Below are positions 7,847 to 17,316 of a stretch of DNA of 64,000 nt, piece by piece. The notes under the pieces are model-generated. The model saw only the letters and a list, made by a program, of their open reading frames with translations. It was not told the DNA's origin and made no database searches. The position numbers and the translations under genes were made by a program. Position 1 is the stretch's first letter. Each line of letters opens with the position of its first letter. Location: assembly GCF_000379825.1 (NCBI RefSeq), contig NZ_KB903838.1, positions 213,097 to 277,096 on the forward strand, given 5' to 3'. This DNA comes from Longispora albida DSM 44784 (GTDB lineage: Bacteria > Actinomycetota > Actinomycetes > Mycobacteriales > Micromonosporaceae).

Positions 7847-10800
7847 ATGTCTTCTGCTGTGCACGCACCCCGCCGTGGTGCGCTGTTACCGCGCATACTC
7901 GCTGTCGCGCTGGGGGTGGTCTCCCTTCCGGCGATGGCACTCCCCGCGTCAGCTCAGGACAAGCCGCCGTGCGGGGACGGCGTCAGCACTCCGGCCGCGG
8001 CTGCGAGCCTGGCCAGGGCGTGTGGCGGCCAGGTAGAGGTGCTGGACCAGCGTTCGGAGACCAGCCAGGTCTTCGCGCTGCCCAACGGCACCTTCACAGC
8101 CTCCATGCACGCCCGCCCGGTCCGGGCCAAGCTGCCGGACGGGCGCTGGGCGGCGGTGGACACCAAGCTCCAGGCCACTGGCGGCCGGATCGCCCCGGCT
8201 GTCAGCCCCGCCGGTGTCGTGTTCTCCGCCGGGGGTACCGGGCCGGCTGTCGTGCTGACCACGCAGGGCAAGCGCGTCGAGCTGACCTGGCCGGAAGCGC
8301 TGCCGGTACCTTCACTGTCCGGTGACACCGCCACGTACCCCGAGGTCATGCCGGGCGTGGACCTCGCGCTGCGTGCCACCCTGACCGGGTTCAGCCACGT
8401 CCTCGTGGTGAAGAACGTCCAGGCCGCCGCCAGCCCGAAGCTGGCCGGGCTGAGGTTCGGGCTCATGGGCGGGCCGGGCGTCACCATCCAGCAGGGCTCC
8501 GAGGGCAGGCTGTCGGCGACGGGCGCGGACGGCAAGGTGCTCGCCACGTCGGGTACGGCATCGATGTGGGACTCCGCTGGCGAAGCCGAGCCGGGGAAGC
8601 GCAGGCCGGCTGCTGCCGCGCACGCCGAGCCAGCCAGCGCCGCCGCGCCGGGCGAGCGCTCTGCGCGCAGCGGCGTGGCCATGCGGATGGAGCAGGGACA
8701 GCTCGTCCTCGCCCCGGACGCGAACTGGCTGAAGGACGGCAAGCGGGCCTTCCCGATCTACCTCGACCCGGAGTGGCACAGCACCGGGCCGTCCCGCTGG
8801 GCATACGCCAACCACAACAACTGGGACAACAGCGATGGCCGGGCCTGGGTCGGCCGGGACTACACCCACGGGAACCTGCTGCGGTCCTACTTCGAGTTCC
8901 CGATCGGCGCGGTCGCTGGCAGCAACATCCTGTCGGCCACGTTCAACGCGAGCCTGTCCCATTCGGCCTCCTGCACCGCGACCCCGGTCAGCCTCTGGCG
9001 GGCGCGGGGCATCACGAGCACGCCGCGCAGCAACTGGGGCATTCCGCTCGACGTGTTCCTGCAGGCCAAGTCGGGCAACGCGAACAAGGACGCGTGCCCG
9101 CAGCCGGACATGCCGATGGCCTTCGACGTGCGCGGCGACATGCAGGCTGTGGCCAACGAGAACTGGTCGTCCTACACGCTCGCGCTCAGCGCGGCCGACG
9201 CCAGCGGGGCCAACGAGTGGGCCACCGACCGGTGGAAGAAGTTCCACGCCAACCCGGTCCTGTCGGTGAACTTCAACCGCGCTCCGGTCGCCTACGAGCC
9301 GAGCAGCGTGCCCGAGACGCCCTGCCTGACCGGCAGCGGCCGGCCCATGCTCGGCGGCAGCTCGTCCAGCCCGATCCCGGAGGTCCGGCTCAAGGCCCGG
9401 GTCCGGGACAACGCCGACAACTCCTCGGCGACGTTCGAGCTGTACTACACGAACGGCAACCTGATCCAGTCCGTGAACGACGGCAGGTACCTGGCGGCGG
9501 GCTCCGAGCACCAGTGGACGATCCCTTCCGGTGTCCTGCAGGACGGCAAGACCTACTCCTGGCGGGTCCAGGGCCACGACGGCACGACCGCCGGCGGCTA
9601 CACGCAGTGGTGCGAGTTCACGGTCAACACGTCGGCCCCCAAGCCCCCGAACGTGACCTCCACCGAGCTGAAGCTCACGACGGACATTCCTATGGGGACG
9701 GTGACGGCCAAGGTCGGCGCCCCGGCCGCCGTGCACGTCGCGCCGAACGGTGACACCGACATCGCCTACTACAAGTACTCCGTGGCAGCCGGGGCGGCAC
9801 CGGCCTCCGCCGACAACCGGGTGACGGCGGCGCCGGACGGGCGCGCGGTGCTGCCCGTCGTGCCGGTCTCCGCGGATGGGGGCCGGTTCAACTACCTGCG
9901 GGTGGAGACCTACGACACGGCTGGCAACAACTCGTCGGCCGTGTACAAGTTCAAGGCCAACCCTGGCAACGGGCTGACCACACGGGGCGACGCGACCGGC
10001 GACGGCATCGCCGACCTCACCACGATCGGTGACATCGGCGGCGGCAAGTCGGCCATCTGGCAGTTCTCCAGTACCGCCGGGCAGACCGTCGCCTCGGCTG
10101 TCCTCGAGAACTCCACCGGTGCCAGCGGCGGCAAGCTGATGGCGCGCGGCGACTTCGACCAGGACGGCAAGTCCGACGTGGCGCAGCTCGTGACCAAGGG
10201 GACCGGCATCGCGCTGAACCTCCTGCGGTCCACGGACACCGGGACCTCCGAGATCGAGGTCTGGTCGAAGACCGACTGGACCCTGCCCAGCGTGCAGCTC
10301 GTGGCGGGCAACTTCGACGGCGATCTCACCCTTCGTGACGACCTGGCCATCCTGCTGCGCAAGTCGGCACAGGACTGGGAGATCCATGTTCTCGCCGCCG
10401 ACGGAGCCCTGGGATCACCGCACTTCGCGGCCCCGGTGTTGTGGGGCACCAGCGCGACGCTCAACTTCGCAGGCCTCCAGACCGGGGCTGGCGACGTGGA
10501 CGGGGACCGCAAGGCCGACCTGATCGGACTGTCGGACGCCGGTAACTGCAACTCGGCGCTGCACGTCTGGACCTCCACCGGCGTGGCGTTCCAGGCGCCG
10601 GCGATCAGCTGGCACAGCGGCTCGATCCCCGCCCAGGCCCGAACCTGGTGCTGGGGCAACACCAAGGCGGCCTTCGGCGACTTCAACGCCGACAAGAAGA
10701 TCGACTTCGCCGTCGCGTACAACCACCCGAACTGCCAGACCGCGCTCAGGGTGTCCTACGCCAAGGTTGACGGCACCGGGTTCGCCAGCCCGGTGGAGCC

Positions 10801-13186
10801 GTGGAAGTCGGCGGCCCAGAACTGGTGCGGGGCTTCGACCGCGCAGGCCGGTGACTTCGACGGCGACGGCAAGGCCGACGTCGGCCTGCTTGTCGACGTG
10901 TCCGCGGTGGCCGGCAGCGCCACCGGGTACCACCACCAGCTCTGGGTGCTCGGCTCCACCGGCAGCGGGTTCTCCGCTCCGGCGATGAAGTGGGATGGTG
11001 CGCTGGGTAACCGGTCCACGCCGTCGCTGAGCTTCACCGACCCGGCGGCGCGGTACCAGCTGGTCGCCGCGCACTCGGGGAAGTGTGTCGGTATCGGCGG
11101 CGGCACGACGGCCACCGCGACCCAGTTCACGCAGCAGTCCTGCTCGGCTTCGATCCCGGAGCACACGGTGCAGATCCTGCCGGTGGGCGGCGGCACGTAC
11201 GCGATCAAGCCCGGGCACGCTGTCGGGACGCTGTGCATGGACCAGGAGTTCGGCCAGATGGCCGACTCGGCGAAGATCTCGCAGTACCCGTGCGGGTCCC
11301 AGATCAACGTGCCGCAGGTCTTCACGTTCGGCTACGTGGCGGGGTTCAGCCAGCCGCAGGTCGAGATCAAGGTGATGCACTCCAAGAAGTGCATCTCGGT
11401 CAGCTGGGCCGGCCAGACGGACGGCACACCGCTCATCCAGTACACCTGTGCTGGCCAGACCGACACCCGCTTCGACATCCGGCGGATCCCTGCTCCGGTC
11501 GGCGGGCTGGCCGGCAGCTGGCAGATGAACAGCGCCGCCGACAGCTCCGGCCGGGCCGAGAACCTGACCCTCACGGACGGCACGACCCTGAGTAACGGCA
11601 CGGCTGTCTTCGACGGCAGCAACGACGCGGCACACGCTCCCGGCCCGGTCATCGACCTGAACAGCAGCTTCACCGTCGGGGCCTGGGTCAAGCTCACGAA
11701 CAAGGACTGGTGGCGCGTCGCCGTGTCCCAGGACGGCAGCCGCCGGGCCGGCCTGAACCTCCAGTTCGACAAGGACACCGGCAAGTGGGTGTTCAGCCGG
11801 TCGGCCGCCGACAACGACAGCGCCGCCATGACGACGGTGTACTCGGCGGAGCCAGCGCAGCTCAACACGTGGACCCACCTGGCCGGCGTCTACGACGCGC
11901 CAGCCGGGAAGATCAAGCTGTACGTGAACGGCGTTTTCCAGAACGAGATCCCCTTCGCCGGTACCTGGACGCCCAGGGGCAGCCTCGTGATCGGCCGGGG
12001 CAGGTGGACCGGTGTGGCCAGCGCCTACTGGGCCGGCAGCATCGACGGTGTCGAGGCGTACAACCGGGTGCTGACCGGGGACGAGCTCCAGGCGTGGGGC
12101 GCGCCGTTCGACACGGCTCTCCCGCAGCAGCTCGTCGCCCAGCACTCCGAGCTGTGTGTCACGACCCCGCCCGGCCCGATCGGGCCGCAGGTCCAGCAGC
12201 AGGCGTGCGGGACGGCGCTCCAGAACGGCCAGTACAAGCTGGTCAGGATCGGCGCGACCGAGTTCAGCATCTCGGGTGTGCACGCCGCCGGCTGCCTCGA
12301 CCTCCAGAACTGGGGCACGGCCGACGGCACCATCTTCGGCCACTGGCACTGCAGTGGCAGCACGGCGACGATGTTCACGATCGTCCGGGTGCCGGACCCC
12401 GGAACGGAGCCGGTCTACGAGATCCGGCCGCTGACGACCGGCAAGTGCATGGCGGTGGCCGGTGGCAGCCCGGACAGCGGAGCAGGCGTCTCCCAGTGGC
12501 CGTGCTCCGGCAAGAAGGAGACCCAGTTCCTGCTCCGGACGGTGTACCCGGCGGGCTCGGACGCGGTGGCCACCTGGCAGATGAACGACGAGGGCGGCGA
12601 GGCGCTCTTCGACACGACCGGTGGCGCGAACGCGAAAATCACCGGCAGCGTCACGACGGCTGGCGGCACGGCCACCTTCACCGGAGCCAGCGGCGCGGCG
12701 ACGACAACCGGCCCGGTGGTCAACGCCACCAAGTCGTTCACGGTGTCCGCGTGGGCGTACCTGAACCACACCAGCTACTCGGCGGTCGTGGCCGGCCAGG
12801 AAGGCAGCCGGCTCATGGGCTTCAACCTGAGCTACTGCAAGGGCTGTAACGCCTGGCAGTTCGAGCGGGCCGGCAGCGACGCGGACAGCCCAGCCTCCTG
12901 GCACTCCGTCACCGGAACGGCCCCGCAGCTGAACACATGGACCCACCTGGTAGGCACGTACGACGCGGCCACCGGAACGCAGAAGCTCTACATCAACGGC
13001 GTGCTGGCCGGGAGCAACACGTTCACGGCGCCGTGGCCGGTCCAGGGGCCGATCGTGATCGGCAAGGGCAAGTGGCAGGGCAGCCCGACGGCCGGGTTCA
13101 CCGGCCAGATCGACGACGTCCGGATCTACCACGCGGCACTGGACGCGACGGCGGTTCTGAACCTCAGGAACACCGGCCGCGAATAG
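7847..13186 (+). CDS. Large secreted DNRLRE/FG-GAP/ricin-like/LamG protein (LamG1)
   Basis: A 1,779-residue secreted protein. The ATG at 7847 has GGAGAGG six bases upstream; the frame is open further up but without coding features. Residues 1-40 are a signal peptide. Residues ~40-270 form an N-terminal module shared with the proteins at 40550-44287 and 44610-48950 (LARACGGQVEVLDQRSE, DGRWAAVDTKL, YPEVMPGVDL, VLVVKN). A DNRLRE-like segment (~300-480), Fn3-like beta domains and FG-GAP calcium-type repeats follow (DFDQDGKSDV, DVDGDRKADL, DFNADKKIDF, DFDGDGKADV). Then come ricin-like trefoils (AHSGKCVGI, TGKCMAVAGG) alternating with two LamG jellyrolls, each ending in a W-x-G-x-IDxV motif. No enzyme motif is seen. 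Surface binding or adhesion is inferred. It is divergent from Rhs1, repeating the Rhs/LamG pairing seen near 33-49 kb. Confidence 0.85.
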   Translation: MSSAVHAPRRGALLPRILAVALGVVSLPAMALPASAQDKPPCGDGVSTPAAAASLARACGGQVEVLDQRSETSQVFALPNGTFTASMHARPVRAKLPDGRWAAVDTKLQATGGRIAPAVSPAGVVFSAGGTGPAVVLTTQGKRVELTWPEALPVPSLSGDTATYPEVMPGVDLALRATLTGFSHVLVVKNVQAAASPKLAGLRFGLMGGPGVTIQQGSEGRLSATGADGKVLATSGTASMWDSAGEAEPGKRRPAAAAHAEPASAAAPGERSARSGVAMRMEQGQLVLAPDANWLKDGKRAFPIYLDPEWHSTGPSRWAYANHNNWDNSDGRAWVGRDYTHGNLLRSYFEFPIGAVAGSNILSATFNASLSHSASCTATPVSLWRARGITSTPRSNWGIPLDVFLQAKSGNANKDACPQPDMPMAFDVRGDMQAVANENWSSYTLALSAADASGANEWATDRWKKFHANPVLSVNFNRAPVAYEPSSVPETPCLTGSGRPMLGGSSSSPIPEVRLKARVRDNADNSSATFELYYTNGNLIQSVNDGRYLAAGSEHQWTIPSGVLQDGKTYSWRVQGHDGTTAGGYTQWCEFTVNTSAPKPPNVTSTELKLTTDIPMGTVTAKVGAPAAVHVAPNGDTDIAYYKYSVAAGAAPASADNRVTAAPDGRAVLPVVPVSADGGRFNYLRVETYDTAGNNSSAVYKFKANPGNGLTTRGDATGDGIADLTTIGDIGGGKSAIWQFSSTAGQTVASAVLENSTGASGGKLMARGDFDQDGKSDVAQLVTKGTGIALNLLRSTDTGTSEIEVWSKTDWTLPSVQLVAGNFDGDLTLRDDLAILLRKSAQDWEIHVLAADGALGSPHFAAPVLWGTSATLNFAGLQTGAGDVDGDRKADLIGLSDAGNCNSALHVWTSTGVAFQAPAISWHSGSIPAQARTWCWGNTKAAFGDFNADKKIDFAVAYNHPNCQTALRVSYAKVDGTGFASPVEPWKSAAQNWCGASTAQAGDFDGDGKADVGLLVDVSAVAGSATGYHHQLWVLGSTGSGFSAPAMKWDGALGNRSTPSLSFTDPAARYQLVAAHSGKCVGIGGGTTATATQFTQQSCSASIPEHTVQILPVGGGTYAIKPGHAVGTLCMDQEFGQMADSAKISQYPCGSQINVPQVFTFGYVAGFSQPQVEIKVMHSKKCISVSWAGQTDGTPLIQYTCAGQTDTRFDIRRIPAPVGGLAGSWQMNSAADSSGRAENLTLTDGTTLSNGTAVFDGSNDAAHAPGPVIDLNSSFTVGAWVKLTNKDWWRVAVSQDGSRRAGLNLQFDKDTGKWVFSRSAADNDSAAMTTVYSAEPAQLNTWTHLAGVYDAPAGKIKLYVNGVFQNEIPFAGTWTPRGSLVIGRGRWTGVASAYWAGSIDGVEAYNRVLTGDELQAWGAPFDTALPQQLVAQHSELCVTTPPGPIGPQVQQQACGTALQNGQYKLVRIGATEFSISGVHAAGCLDLQNWGTADGTIFGHWHCSGSTATMFTIVRVPDPGTEPVYEIRPLTTGKCMAVAGGSPDSGAGVSQWPCSGKKETQFLLRTVYPAGSDAVATWQMNDEGGEALFDTTGGANAKITGSVTTAGGTATFTGASGAATTTGPVVNATKSFTVSAWAYLNHTSYSAVVAGQEGSRLMGFNLSYCKGCNAWQFERAGSDADSPASWHSVTGTAPQLNTWTHLVGTYDAATGTQKLYINGVLAGSNTFTAPWPVQGPIVIGKGKWQGSPTAGFTGQIDDVRIYHAALDATAVLNLRNTGRE

Positions 13187-13195
13187 CCCCTCCGA

Positions 13196-13226
13196 GCGGG
13201 TGCCCGTCGACATGACGGGCACCCGC
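13196..13226 (+). terminator. Intrinsic terminator after LamG1
   Basis: A perfect 13-bp stem (13196-13208 with 13214-13226) and a five-base GACAT loop begin ten bases after the LamG1 stop. It is followed by a pyrimidine run (CTTCCTTTCC) rather than a pure U tract, as is usual in actinobacteria. Confidence 0.8.
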
Positions 13227-13346
13227 CTTCCTTTCCGCCGCGTCGTGGACCCGCATGGGAACACGATGAGCCTGTCCACACAGGTGCTCTTCGCCATGTC
13301 CGGCCGGTGTGAGGCCTGGCAGCCGTGCGACCCTGCCACGAACCGG

Positions 13347-13373
13347 GCCAGCTGCCTGTCCCAGGCAGCTGGC
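13347..13373 (-). terminator. Intrinsic terminator after the SARP regulator
   Basis: A perfect 12-bp stem (13347-13358 with 13362-13373) with a three-base loop lies 20 bases beyond the stop of the minus-strand regulator gene. With the hairpin at 13196-13226 it separates two convergent genes. Confidence 0.65.
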
Positions 13374-13392
13374 GGAAGGTACCCGCCGACGA

Positions 13393-16300
13393 TTAGTGCC
13401 GGCTGACAGAAGACGAGAGTATGGCCCTTGTCCGGGCCGCCCACAGTTGGTAGCCGGTCTCCATATGGATGGCCAATGCCTGCTGGGCGGCCTCGGACGG
13501 GTCCTGGCCCTGGCGTTGCTGTGCGGCGGCCAGGGCCGTGAGGGCCATGCCTTCGTTCAGCCGGTAGCTGCTGTCCCGGGCGATGGCCAGGGCACGTCCG
13601 GCGTGCTCGATCGCATCCGGTGCTCCGGCGTCGGCGAGGCCGATCCTGGCCAGCATGGCGCCGAACGGGTACGCGGCGGCCTCGGCATGTTCCAGCGCCC
13701 GCCCGTGCTGGGCCTGCGCCTTGCCGGGGCTGCCCTGGGCGAGGCTGATCGTGCCGAGCACGTTCAGTGCGTTGACCAGCGGGATCCGGTCGCCGCTCGC
13801 TTCGGTGACCTTCAGGGCCAGGCCGATCTGTTCTGCCGCCTCCACCAGCCGGCCGGCGTCGCGGTGCAGGGCGGCGAGGTTGACGCGTGCCTCGGTTTCG
13901 TCGTGCTGGTTTCCGATCTGCCCGAACAGGACCAAGGCCTTCGAGAGATAGAACAAGGATTCGTCGTACTCGCCGAGCAGATGCAGCGTGATGCCGAGGT
14001 TGTTCAGGGCCGGCGCGCCCTGTGGCCGGTCGGCGAAGCCCTCGATCACCTCGACGTACTGCTCCCTGGCCTGCTCCAGCCGGCCGAGGCCGAGCGAGAT
14101 GGTGGCCAGGTTGGCGAGGCTGTTCAGCCCGGGTTTGCCCTGGGCACGGGCGATGGCCAGTGCCTCCGTGTAGCACTCGGCGGCCAGTACGGGCTGGCCG
14201 GCGCTCCGGTGGACGATGCCCAGCGAGTTGAGCATGGTGGTCAGGCCGTCGGGCCAGCCGGACCGCGCGAGGCCGACCGCCTTGCCGAGCAGTTCGATCG
14301 CCAGGTCCGGCTGGTTGACGCTGGCCTGGGCCATGCCGAGGTTGAGCAGGGCGACGGCCTGGCCGGCCTCGTCCCCGGCGGCTTCGGCGGCAGCCAGCGC
14401 CGCGGCCGACACCTCCAGCCAGTCCACGCGGTTCCGGCGGGCGTGGAAGTAGCCGCGCAGCAGGTCGCAGATCAGCCAGGCCCACCGGCCGTGTCCCAGG
14501 GACGCGGCGTCGCGGACGGCGGCGACCAGGCTCGATCGCTCGGCGTCCAGCCAGGACAGTGCGCCGGCGGTGGAGCCGAACCCGACCGGGATCGTGCACT
14601 CCGAGCCGGAAAGAAGTCTGGGGACCACCGGATTCAGGAACCTCGAGGCGGCGTCGGCGTTCGTGAGATACCAGTCCAGCAGCCGCGCGGTCGCAGGCTC
14701 GGTTTCCTCGGGCTGTGCGCGTTCCTCCGCGTAGATCCGGAGCAGGTCGTGCATGGCGTACCGGCCATCGGCCACCGGCTCGACCAGATGCGCGGCGAGC
14801 AGGTGCCCGAGCACCGGCTCCGCCTCGGCCGGCTGGCCACCGAGCAGCGCGGCGGCGGCCTGAAGGCTGAAATCGGGACCGGGTACCAGGCTGAGCAGGC
14901 GGAACAGCGTGGCCGCAGCGCCGGGCAGCGCCGCGTACGAGTGATCGAACGCGATCCGCACCGACACCTGGTCGTCCCCGGCGACCTCGAGTGCGCCGAG
15001 CCGGTCGCTGGCCCGTACCTCGGCGACGTAGTCCGCGATGCCGGTGGCGCCCTGTGCCCGGTCGGCCGCGTACACCCCGGCGATCCGCAACGCGAGTGGC
15101 AGCCGGCCGCACAGCTCGGCGAGTTCCGCGGTGGCCTCGGGCTCGGCAGCCGTCCGTTCCGGCCCGATGAGCTGGGCCAGGAGCTCGACGGACTCCGCCA
15201 GGGTGAGCACGTCGAGGTTGAGCAGCCGTGCGCCGTCCCTGGCCGCGAGGCCGGCGAGCCGGTCCCGGCTGGTGATCAGCGTCAGGCTGCCCTCGCTGCC
15301 CGGCAACAGCGGCCGGACCTGCTCCGGATGGTTGGCGTTGTCGAGCAGGACCAGCATCCGCCGGCCGGCCATCAGGCTCCGGTACAGCCCGGACGCCTCC
15401 TCGACATCGATCGGCACCCGCTCGCCTGGCACCCCGAGCGCCCGCAGTAACCGGCCGAGCGCCTCGATCGGCCGGACGGGGCTGGTCGAGGAGTACCCGT
15501 GCAGGTTGACGTGCAGCTGACCGTCCGGGAACTGGTCCTTGGCCTGGCGGGCCCAGTGCACGGCCAGCGCGGTCTTGCCCACGCCGCCGGTACCGGAAAT
15601 GGTGCTGATGACCACGGCGGTGGCCGTACCCAGCAGCGAGTCCAGCCTGCGCAGCTGGAAGTCCCGGCCCACGAAGTCCACGATGGCAGCCGGAAGCTGC
15701 GCGGGCACGACAGCGGACGCGTCCGGCCCGGGCCCGCTGGCCGGCGCCGGGGCCGCGGGCAGCTCCAGTGCCGGATCGTCCCGGAGTACGAGGACCTGCA
15801 GGCGGGCCAGGTCCGGCCCCAGGTCCAGACCGAGGTCCTCGCGCAGCGCGTCCCGGATCTGCTGGCAGGCCACGAGAGCGTCGGCGCGCCGCCCAGCCCG
15901 GTACAGCGCCAGCACGCGCAGCTCGGCGAAGCGCTCACGGGTCGGCCAGCGCCCGGCCAGCTCGGTCAGTTCCGTCAGCGCGGTCAGGTGATGGCCACAG
16001 GCCAGCTCGGCGTCGAGCCGTACCTCGGTGGCTGCCAGCCACAGCTCCTCCAGGCCGGTACCGAGCCGGTCCCGCAGCCCCGGGCCGTCCTCGCCGAACA
16101 CCGGGCCGCGCCACAGGGCCTCCGCCTCGCCGAGGAGCTGGACACGGGCGGCGGGCTCGGCGGTGGCCAGGGCCTGTTCGTACAGGCTCCGGAACCGGAA
16201 GACATCCACCCGGGCCGGGTCGCCCTCCAGCACGTACGCCCGGCCCCGGGTCTCCAGCCGGAAGCCGAACTCCTCGGCCCTGGCCGCGGCCAGCCGGCGG

Positions 16301-16512
16301 CGCAGCCGGGAGACCTGTACCTGCAGCGAACTCCGGGCCTGAGCCGGCGGCCCGGCGTCCCAGAGCAGCTCGATCAGCCGTTCCGCTGGCATCGGATTGC
16401 CGAGCTCGAGCAGCAGCAGGCCAAGCAGGCAGCGTTCGAACCGTTTTCCCAGCTCAACCTGCCGCCCGGCCAGCCGCGCCTCGATCGTGCCCAGGATCCG
16501 GAACTCCACCAC
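13393..16512 (-). CDS. AfsR/SARP-type transcriptional regulator (BTAD, NB-ARC, TPR)
   Basis: A 1,039-residue regulator of the AfsR type. Residues 1-95 are the OmpR-like winged-helix DNA-binding domain (FRILGTIEARLAGRQVELG). Residues ~95-245 are the bacterial transcriptional activation domain (VDVFRFRSLYEQAL ... ALREDLGLDLGPDLARLQ). An NB-ARC ATPase follows with a P-loop GTGGVGKT near residue 308, a Walker B LVLLDNA and a sensor LITSRDRL. From ~690 to the end there are TPR repeats (AVALLNLGMAQASV, LNSLANLATISLGLG, NNLGITLHLLGEYDES). Such proteins activate secondary-metabolite and development genes by binding heptamer direct repeats. It is divergent from a small secreted protein gene, and 11-bp direct repeats lie between them (16572-16593). 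The target genes are unknown; the neighbouring secreted protein is the obvious candidate, and the lanthipeptide locus 6 kb away is possible. Confidence 0.92.
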   Translation of the reverse strand: MVEFRILGTIEARLAGRQVELGKRFERCLLGLLLLELGNPMPAERLIELLWDAGPPAQARSSLQVQVSRLRRRLAAARAEEFGFRLETRGRAYVLEGDPARVDVFRFRSLYEQALATAEPAARVQLLGEAEALWRGPVFGEDGPGLRDRLGTGLEELWLAATEVRLDAELACGHHLTALTELTELAGRWPTRERFAELRVLALYRAGRRADALVACQQIRDALREDLGLDLGPDLARLQVLVLRDDPALELPAAPAPASGPGPDASAVVPAQLPAAIVDFVGRDFQLRRLDSLLGTATAVVISTISGTGGVGKTALAVHWARQAKDQFPDGQLHVNLHGYSSTSPVRPIEALGRLLRALGVPGERVPIDVEEASGLYRSLMAGRRMLVLLDNANHPEQVRPLLPGSEGSLTLITSRDRLAGLAARDGARLLNLDVLTLAESVELLAQLIGPERTAAEPEATAELAELCGRLPLALRIAGVYAADRAQGATGIADYVAEVRASDRLGALEVAGDDQVSVRIAFDHSYAALPGAAATLFRLLSLVPGPDFSLQAAAALLGGQPAEAEPVLGHLLAAHLVEPVADGRYAMHDLLRIYAEERAQPEETEPATARLLDWYLTNADAASRFLNPVVPRLLSGSECTIPVGFGSTAGALSWLDAERSSLVAAVRDAASLGHGRWAWLICDLLRGYFHARRNRVDWLEVSAAALAAAEAAGDEAGQAVALLNLGMAQASVNQPDLAIELLGKAVGLARSGWPDGLTTMLNSLGIVHRSAGQPVLAAECYTEALAIARAQGKPGLNSLANLATISLGLGRLEQAREQYVEVIEGFADRPQGAPALNNLGITLHLLGEYDESLFYLSKALVLFGQIGNQHDETEARVNLAALHRDAGRLVEAAEQIGLALKVTEASGDRIPLVNALNVLGTISLAQGSPGKAQAQHGRALEHAEAAAYPFGAMLARIGLADAGAPDAIEHAGRALAIARDSSYRLNEGMALTALAAAQQRQGQDPSEAAQQALAIHMETGYQLWAARTRAILSSSVSRH

Positions 16513-16571
16513 CCGAGGCTAGCTGGTGCCTGCTGCCGCCATGTCGGCGAGCTGACAGCCCGGTCAGAGCC

Positions 16572-16593
16572 GGCTCTGAGCTGGCTCTGAGCC
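16572..16593 (+). promoter_or_regulatory. Candidate SARP operator: 11-bp direct repeats
   Basis: GGCTCTGAGCT (16572-16582) and GGCTCTGAGCC (16583-16593) are head-to-tail with an exact 11-base period, one helical turn. Partly related 11-mers lie on both sides (16561-16571 holds an inverted copy of the core). SARP/AfsR proteins bind direct repeats with this period just upstream of or within the -35 region. The repeats sit about 20 bases upstream of the ATG at 16613, in the gap shared with the SARP gene. Confidence 0.55.
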
Positions 16594-16612
16594 GGATCAG
16601 GAAGCTGTTCAC

Positions 16613-17062
16613 ATGAATATCAAGCGCACCATCCTCGGCCTGACCGTCACCGCCGTCACCGCGCTCGGCCTGCTCACCCCGGCCGTGCCAGCCCAGGCTG
16701 TGACCCTGAGTAACTGCTGGTACTGGCCGATGCCCGCCAACGTGAACCTCGAGTTCAAGATCTGCGCCCAGGGCGGCAACGACCTCCTGGACGTCACCGC
16801 CTGGGTGACCAACCGCTCGGGCACCTCCAACCAGTACGTCCGGGACCTGACGGTGTGGAGCACCTTCGCCGGTGGCTACGCCTACTGCTCGGTGATGGCC
16901 TGGCTGCCCCCGAAGACCAGCCGGCACTGCTCGGCGATCAGCGTCGCCCCGGTGAACATCCAGCAGCAGCACAACGGCTGGGGCCGGGTCCACTTCTGGT
17001 CCCCGACCTACAACGAGTACCAGATCCGCGAAGGCTCCTCGCCGACCACGATCGTCTACTGA
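16613..17062 (+). CDS. Small secreted protein of unknown function
   Basis: A 149-residue protein with a clean signal peptide (basic MNIKRT, hydrophobic core, AQA cleavage site at ~30). The mature part is about 119 residues with four cysteines (SNCWYW, FKICAQ, AYCSVMA, RHCSAIS), likely two disulfides. It has a beta-rich pattern with many Trp, Tyr and Asn residues and resembles small extracellular beta-sandwich proteins. AGGAAG at 16599-16604 is a suitable ribosome site for this ATG. It is transcribed away from the SARP gene, and the 11-bp repeats sit directly in front of it, so SARP control is likely. I do not recognise the family. Confidence 0.8.
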   Translation: MNIKRTILGLTVTAVTALGLLTPAVPAQAVTLSNCWYWPMPANVNLEFKICAQGGNDLLDVTAWVTNRSGTSNQYVRDLTVWSTFAGGYAYCSVMAWLPPKTSRHCSAISVAPVNIQQQHNGWGRVHFWSPTYNEYQIREGSSPTTIVY

Positions 17063-17316
17063 GGCCCGGCGGCCGGGCCGGGCGTCCTCGCAACTGGCGG
17101 CCGGATAGCTCTGTCGGAGTCTGACATGTCTCGGTAACCCGGTTTCGGCACGGCACTTTCTGATCGGTGAGACGTCCGCGCGCTTGGCGTTTTTGCCCTT
17201 TATTGAATTCCGGATTGGCCTTGCCTGGCCGGCAATTCAGGATGGTATTGTCTGCCGTCCTGGCTGGCGGGAATGGCAGGCCAGTTCGCCATGAATTCGA
17301 TCTAGAAGGCAGCTCC

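Noticed and set aside
10415..15112. A 1,565-codon minus-strand open frame across LamG1 and the SARP gene
   Set aside because: It crosses two genes and two strong terminators, has no motifs, and is out of frame with the SARP gene. It is a GC-bias artefact.
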